Source: Jiangella alba (GTDB lineage Bacteria; Actinomycetota; Actinomycetes; Jiangellales; Jiangellaceae). From it: a DNA stretch of 64,000 nt. A model generated the notes under the pieces. That model worked only from the letters and a program-made list of their open reading frames with translations, was not told the DNA's origin and ran no database searches. Below, piece by piece: positions 61,271 to 64,000 of the stretch. The position numbers and the translations under genes are program-made. The number at the start of each line of letters is the position of its first letter. The first letter of the stretch is position 1. The DNA is taken from NCBI RefSeq assembly GCF_900106035.1, contig NZ_FNUC01000003.1, forward strand, positions 2,349,501 to 2,413,500, read 5' to 3'.

Positions 61271-63408
61271 GGCGCGGCGTCCCGCGGCGTCAGCAGCACC
61301 AGCAGCGACCGCGCCTGGACGGTGACGACGGACCCGGCCGGGCGCGGACCGCCGCGGTCGCCGGCGTCGTCGTCGGCGGTGTCGAGGACGGTGTCCCAGG
61401 CGGCGCCGAACTCGGGGCCGGGCAGGGTGAACTCCAGCGGCTCGTGGTGGGCGTTGAAGCAGAGCAGGAAGGAGTCGTCGACGACTCGCTGCCCGCGCGC
61501 GTCGACCTCGGCGATGCCGTTGCCGTTGAGGAACACCGCGATGGCCCGGCCGAACCCGGCGTCCCAGTCGGCCTCCGTCATGGGGCTGGCGTCGGGGCGC
61601 AGCCAGTCGATGTCGGGCAGCCCCTCGGTACCCGGGCGGCGCACCGGCAGGCCGTTGAAGAACCGGCGCCGCCGGAACGCCGGGTGCGCCGCCCGCAGCG
61701 CCGTGACCCGGCGGGTGAACTGCTGCAGCGCGCGGTCGGCGTCGTCCCAGTCGACCCACGCCAGCTCGTTGTCCTGGCAGAACGCGTTGTTGTTGCCGTC
61801 CTGCGTGCGGCCCAGCTCGTCGCCGTGCGAGATCATCGGCACGCCCTGCGACAGCAGCAGCGTCGCGAGGAAGTTGCGCTGCTGGCGCGCCCGCACCGCG
61901 TTGACCTCGGGGTCGTCGGTGCGTCCCTCGACGCCGCAGTTCCAGGAGCGGTTGTGGCTCTCGCCGTCGGCGTTGCCCTCGAGGTTGGCCTCGTTGTGCT
62001 TCTCGTTGTAGGAGACGAGGTCGCGCAGTGTGAAGCCGTCGTGGGCGGTGACGAAGTTGATCGATGCGACCGGCCGCCGGGTGGACTGCTCGTAGAGGTC
62101 GGCCGACCCGGTGAGGCGCGACGCGAACTCGCCCAGCGTGGCCGGCTCGCCGCGCCAGAGGTCGCGGACGGTGTCGCGGTACTTGCCGTTCCACTCCGTC
62201 CACTGCGGCGGGAAGTTGCCCACCTGGTAGCCGCCCGGGCCGAGGTCCCACGGCTCGGCGATCAGCTTCACCTGGCTCACCGTGGGGTCCTGCTGCACGA
62301 GGTCGAAGAACGCCGACAGCCGGTCGACGTCGTAGAACTCGCGGGCCAGGGTGGCGGCGAGGTCGAAGCGGAAGCCGTCGACGTGCATCTCGGTGACCCA
62401 GTACCGCAGGGAGTCCATGATCAGCTGCAGCGAGTGCGGGTTGCCGACGTTCAGCGAGTTGCCGGTGCCGGTGTAGTCGAGGTAGTAGCGCTTGTCGTCG
62501 TCGACCAGCCGGTAGTAGGCGGCGTTGTCGATGCCGCGGAACGACAGCGTGGGGCCGAGGTGGTTGCCCTCGGCCGTGTGGTTGTAGACGACGTCGAGGA
62601 TGACCTCGATGCCGGCCTCGTGCAGCGCCCGCACCATGGCCTTGAACTCGCCGATCTGCCCGCCCGGCGTGGTGGCCGAGCTGTACTTCGGGTCGGGCGC
62701 GAAGAAGCCGATGGAGTTGTAGCCCCAGTAGTTCGACAGCCCCTTGTCCAGCAGCGTGGAGTCGTTGGCGAAGTGGTGCACCGGCATCAGCTCGAGCGCG
62801 GTGACGCCGAGCGACGTCAGGTGGTCGAGGACGACCGGGTGCGCGATGGCCGCGTAGGTGCCGCGGATCTCCTCGGGGATGTCCGGGTGCGTCTTCGTCA
62901 GGCCCTTGACGTGCGCCTCGTAGATGACGGTCTCGGCGTACTCGCGCCGCGGCGGCCGGTCGGTGCCCCAGTCGAAGAACGGGTTGATGACCACCGCCTT
63001 CGGCATGTGCGGCGCGGAGTCGTCGTCGTTGCGGCTGTCGGGGTCGCCGAACTGGTAGCCGAACAGCGCCTGGTGCCACTCGAACGTGCCGTCGACGGCC
63101 TTGGCGTACGGGTCGAGCAGCAGTTTCGCCGGGTTGCAGCGGTGGCCGGCCTTGGGATCGTGCGGGCCGTGGACGCGGTAGCCGTAGCGCTGGCCGGGCT
63201 CGACGCCGGGCAGGAAGGTGTGCCACACGAAACCGTCGACCTCGGTCAGCGGCAGCCGGGTCTCGGCGCCGTCGCCGTCGAACAGGCACAGCTCCACGCC
63301 GTCGGCGACCTCGCTGAACAGCGTGAAGTTGGTGCCGGAGCCGTCGTACGTGGCGCCGAGCGGGTACGCCGCACCCGGCCACTGCGGCATCGGCTCGGCA
63401 GAGGTCAT
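61267..63408 (-). CDS. treX: Glycogen debranching enzyme (TreX/GlgX)
   Basis: 713 residues. CBM48 (about 10-100), GH13_11 isoamylase domain with ILDVVYNHTAEGN, DGFRFDLAATL (nucleophile Asp), KLIAEPWDLGPGGYQ (Glu) and NFVTAHDGFTL (Asp); C-terminal beta domain from about 600. Removes alpha-1,6 branches to feed TreY. Start ATG with AAAGG 7 bases upstream. First gene of the trehalose operon; the region to the next gene is a 139-bp divergent promoter area. Confidence 0.94.
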   Translation of the reverse strand: MTSAEPMPQWPGAAYPLGATYDGSGTNFTLFSEVADGVELCLFDGDGAETRLPLTEVDGFVWHTFLPGVEPGQRYGYRVHGPHDPKAGHRCNPAKLLLDPYAKAVDGTFEWHQALFGYQFGDPDSRNDDDSAPHMPKAVVINPFFDWGTDRPPRREYAETVIYEAHVKGLTKTHPDIPEEIRGTYAAIAHPVVLDHLTSLGVTALELMPVHHFANDSTLLDKGLSNYWGYNSIGFFAPDPKYSSATTPGGQIGEFKAMVRALHEAGIEVILDVVYNHTAEGNHLGPTLSFRGIDNAAYYRLVDDDKRYYLDYTGTGNSLNVGNPHSLQLIMDSLRYWVTEMHVDGFRFDLAATLAREFYDVDRLSAFFDLVQQDPTVSQVKLIAEPWDLGPGGYQVGNFPPQWTEWNGKYRDTVRDLWRGEPATLGEFASRLTGSADLYEQSTRRPVASINFVTAHDGFTLRDLVSYNEKHNEANLEGNADGESHNRSWNCGVEGRTDDPEVNAVRARQQRNFLATLLLSQGVPMISHGDELGRTQDGNNNAFCQDNELAWVDWDDADRALQQFTRRVTALRAAHPAFRRRRFFNGLPVRRPGTEGLPDIDWLRPDASPMTEADWDAGFGRAIAVFLNGNGIAEVDARGQRVVDDSFLLCFNAHHEPLEFTLPGPEFGAAWDTVLDTADDDAGDRGGPRPAGSVVTVQARSLLVLLTPRDAAP

Positions 63409-63534
63409 CGGGCGGCCTTTCGTCGCGGTTCGGTGTGGTGCTCGCTACGCCGCGAGTCAGGTCTCCATGGTCCCTGGTCGGGCGTCTCGAAGCCACTCGA
63501 TCGGCGCGGCTGGTGAGGTTGCGGCGTCGCCGCA

Positions 63535-63540
63535 TACGGT
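63535..63540 (+). promoter_or_regulatory. -10 (TACGGT) of leaderless GNAT gene
   Basis: TACGGT, 7 bases, ATG, without SD. In the rest of the 63409-63547 region, shared with the divergent treX, I see nothing clear. Confidence 0.5.
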
Positions 63541-63547
63541 GGTGCCG

Positions 63548-64000
63548 ATGAGGATCCGACCCCGCAGGCCCGGCGACGTGCCCGAGCTGGCGGCCGTTCT
63601 GACCCGCGATCACGAGGTCACCGGCTACCCGTACCTGCTGCCCGACGACCCGGCGGGGTGGATCGAGGAGCCGGACCGCCTGGCGGCGTTCGTCGCCGCC
63701 GACGACGCCGGCCGACCGGCGGGGCACGTCAGCGTCGGCGCCGCCGCGACCACCGACCACGGCGCCGGCACCGTCCTGCAGGACGCCTGGAGCGCGGCGC
63801 ACGGGCGCCCGGTCGCCGCGTGCGCCGTCGTGGGGCGGCTGTTCGTCGCGGCGGACCGGCAGCGGCACGGCGCCGGCGCGGCGCTGCTCGACGCCGCCGT
63901 CGGGTGGATGCGCGAGCACGACCTCGCGCCGTGCCTCGACGTCCTGCCGATCGGGCCGGCGCAGTCCGTCGTCGGGTGGTACGAGGCGCGCGGCTGGGAG
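63548..64000 (+). CDS. GNAT-family N-acetyltransferase (3' truncated by window edge)
   Basis: 151 codons visible without a stop. IRPRRPGDVPELAAVLTRDH starts the acetyltransferase fold; VVGRLFVAADRQRHGAGAALLDAA is the acetyl-CoA motif A (R/Q-x-x-G-x-G/A), and WYEARGWE is the usual C-terminal strand. The substrate is unknown. Divergent from treX. Confidence 0.88.
   Translation, partial: MRIRPRRPGDVPELAAVLTRDHEVTGYPYLLPDDPAGWIEEPDRLAAFVAADDAGRPAGHVSVGAAATTDHGAGTVLQDAWSAAHGRPVAACAVVGRLFVAADRQRHGAGAALLDAAVGWMREHDLAPCLDVLPIGPAQSVVGWYEARGWE

Noticed and set aside
59006-63919. Minus-strand frame open for more than 1600 codons across treX and treY
   Set aside because: Only the treY part has family motifs; the rest is out of frame with treX, which is clearly coding in its own frame. 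High GC makes stop codons rare in shadow frames.
1-64000. tRNA, rRNA or riboswitch genes
   Set aside because: Looked for T-loop-like GTTCGAATC motifs, conserved rRNA blocks and long structured leaders; none found by eye. A covariance-model scan would be decisive.

Overview
This window comes from a very GC-rich (low 70s percent by eye), gene-dense chromosome of an actinomycete. The evidence is the third-position G/C codon use, the many GTG starts, the leaderless promoters (TANNNT 6-8 bp before the start codon), the AfsR/SARP and DUF222-HNH proteins, and the block xerD-parA-scpA-scpB-rluB-aroH-tyrA-cmk-plsC-der, which is laid out this way in many Actinomycetota. I cannot fix the genus from sequence alone. 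I see no rRNA, tRNA, CRISPR array, insertion sequence or prophage.

Layout: 1-0.8 kb holds the end of a LolA/LppX-like lipoprotein gene. 1-6.8 kb is a tightly coupled operon with an NCS2 nucleobase permease, a three-subunit molybdenum hydroxylase (FAD, 2Fe-2S and Mo subunits, form II CoxL) and a CoxG-like membrane-anchored protein. 6.8-15.1 kb is a set of small units: a VapBC-type toxin-antitoxin pair, a nitrilase-family amidohydrolase, a MerR regulator with a GyrI-like domain, a luciferase-like oxidoreductase divergent from an HxlR regulator, an ArsB-like transporter, a universal stress protein, an MFS exporter divergent from an ArsR regulator, and a Uma2 nuclease-fold protein. 15.1-22 kb holds HyuA/HyuB (hydantoinase/oxoprolinase family), an MHYT sensor, a Tat-lipoprotein beta-carbonic anhydrase and a CaiB CoA-transferase. 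22-25.8 kb has a NUDIX hydrolase with an M48 membrane protease, and carbamate kinase overlapping a barbiturase/cyanuric-acid-hydrolase family enzyme.

25.8-41.7 kb is core housekeeping: fmt, rsmB, a GNAT, a NUDIX, ald (with two dyads upstream), xerD, parA, scpA, scpB, rluB, aroH, tyrA, cmk, plsC, der, a LigC-like ATP-dependent DNA ligase and an AlkX-type DNA glycosylase. Most of these overlap by a few bases and are probably translationally coupled. An AlkZ-type paralogue lies convergent to the AlkX gene. 42.8-50.6 kb is accessory: a repeat-rich DUF222/HNH protein, a TetM/OtrA-like ribosomal protection GTPase, a frameshifted MerR gene, an AraC regulator, a BBE-like FAD oxidase and a RibD/DHFR-fold reductase. 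50.6-57.3 kb has an AfsR-type regulator convergent with a DrrAB-type ABC exporter, then a 2-hydroxyacid dehydrogenase plus a TIM-barrel epimerase under a LacI-like palindrome. 57.2-63.4 kb is a complete treX-treY-treZ operon for making trehalose from glycogen, followed by a truncated GNAT gene.

Two architectural themes stand out. Seven of the nine convergent gene pairs overlap at their 3' ends; an eighth has its stop codons inside a shared hairpin, and only one pair has an ordinary intergenic hairpin. About a dozen genes appear to be transcribed as leaderless mRNAs. The most pathway-suggestive content is the set for catabolism of N-heterocycles (NCS2 permease and Mo hydroxylase; carbamate kinase and ring-opening amidohydrolase). 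It is split between two loci about 18 kb apart, so a joint pathway is a hypothesis.
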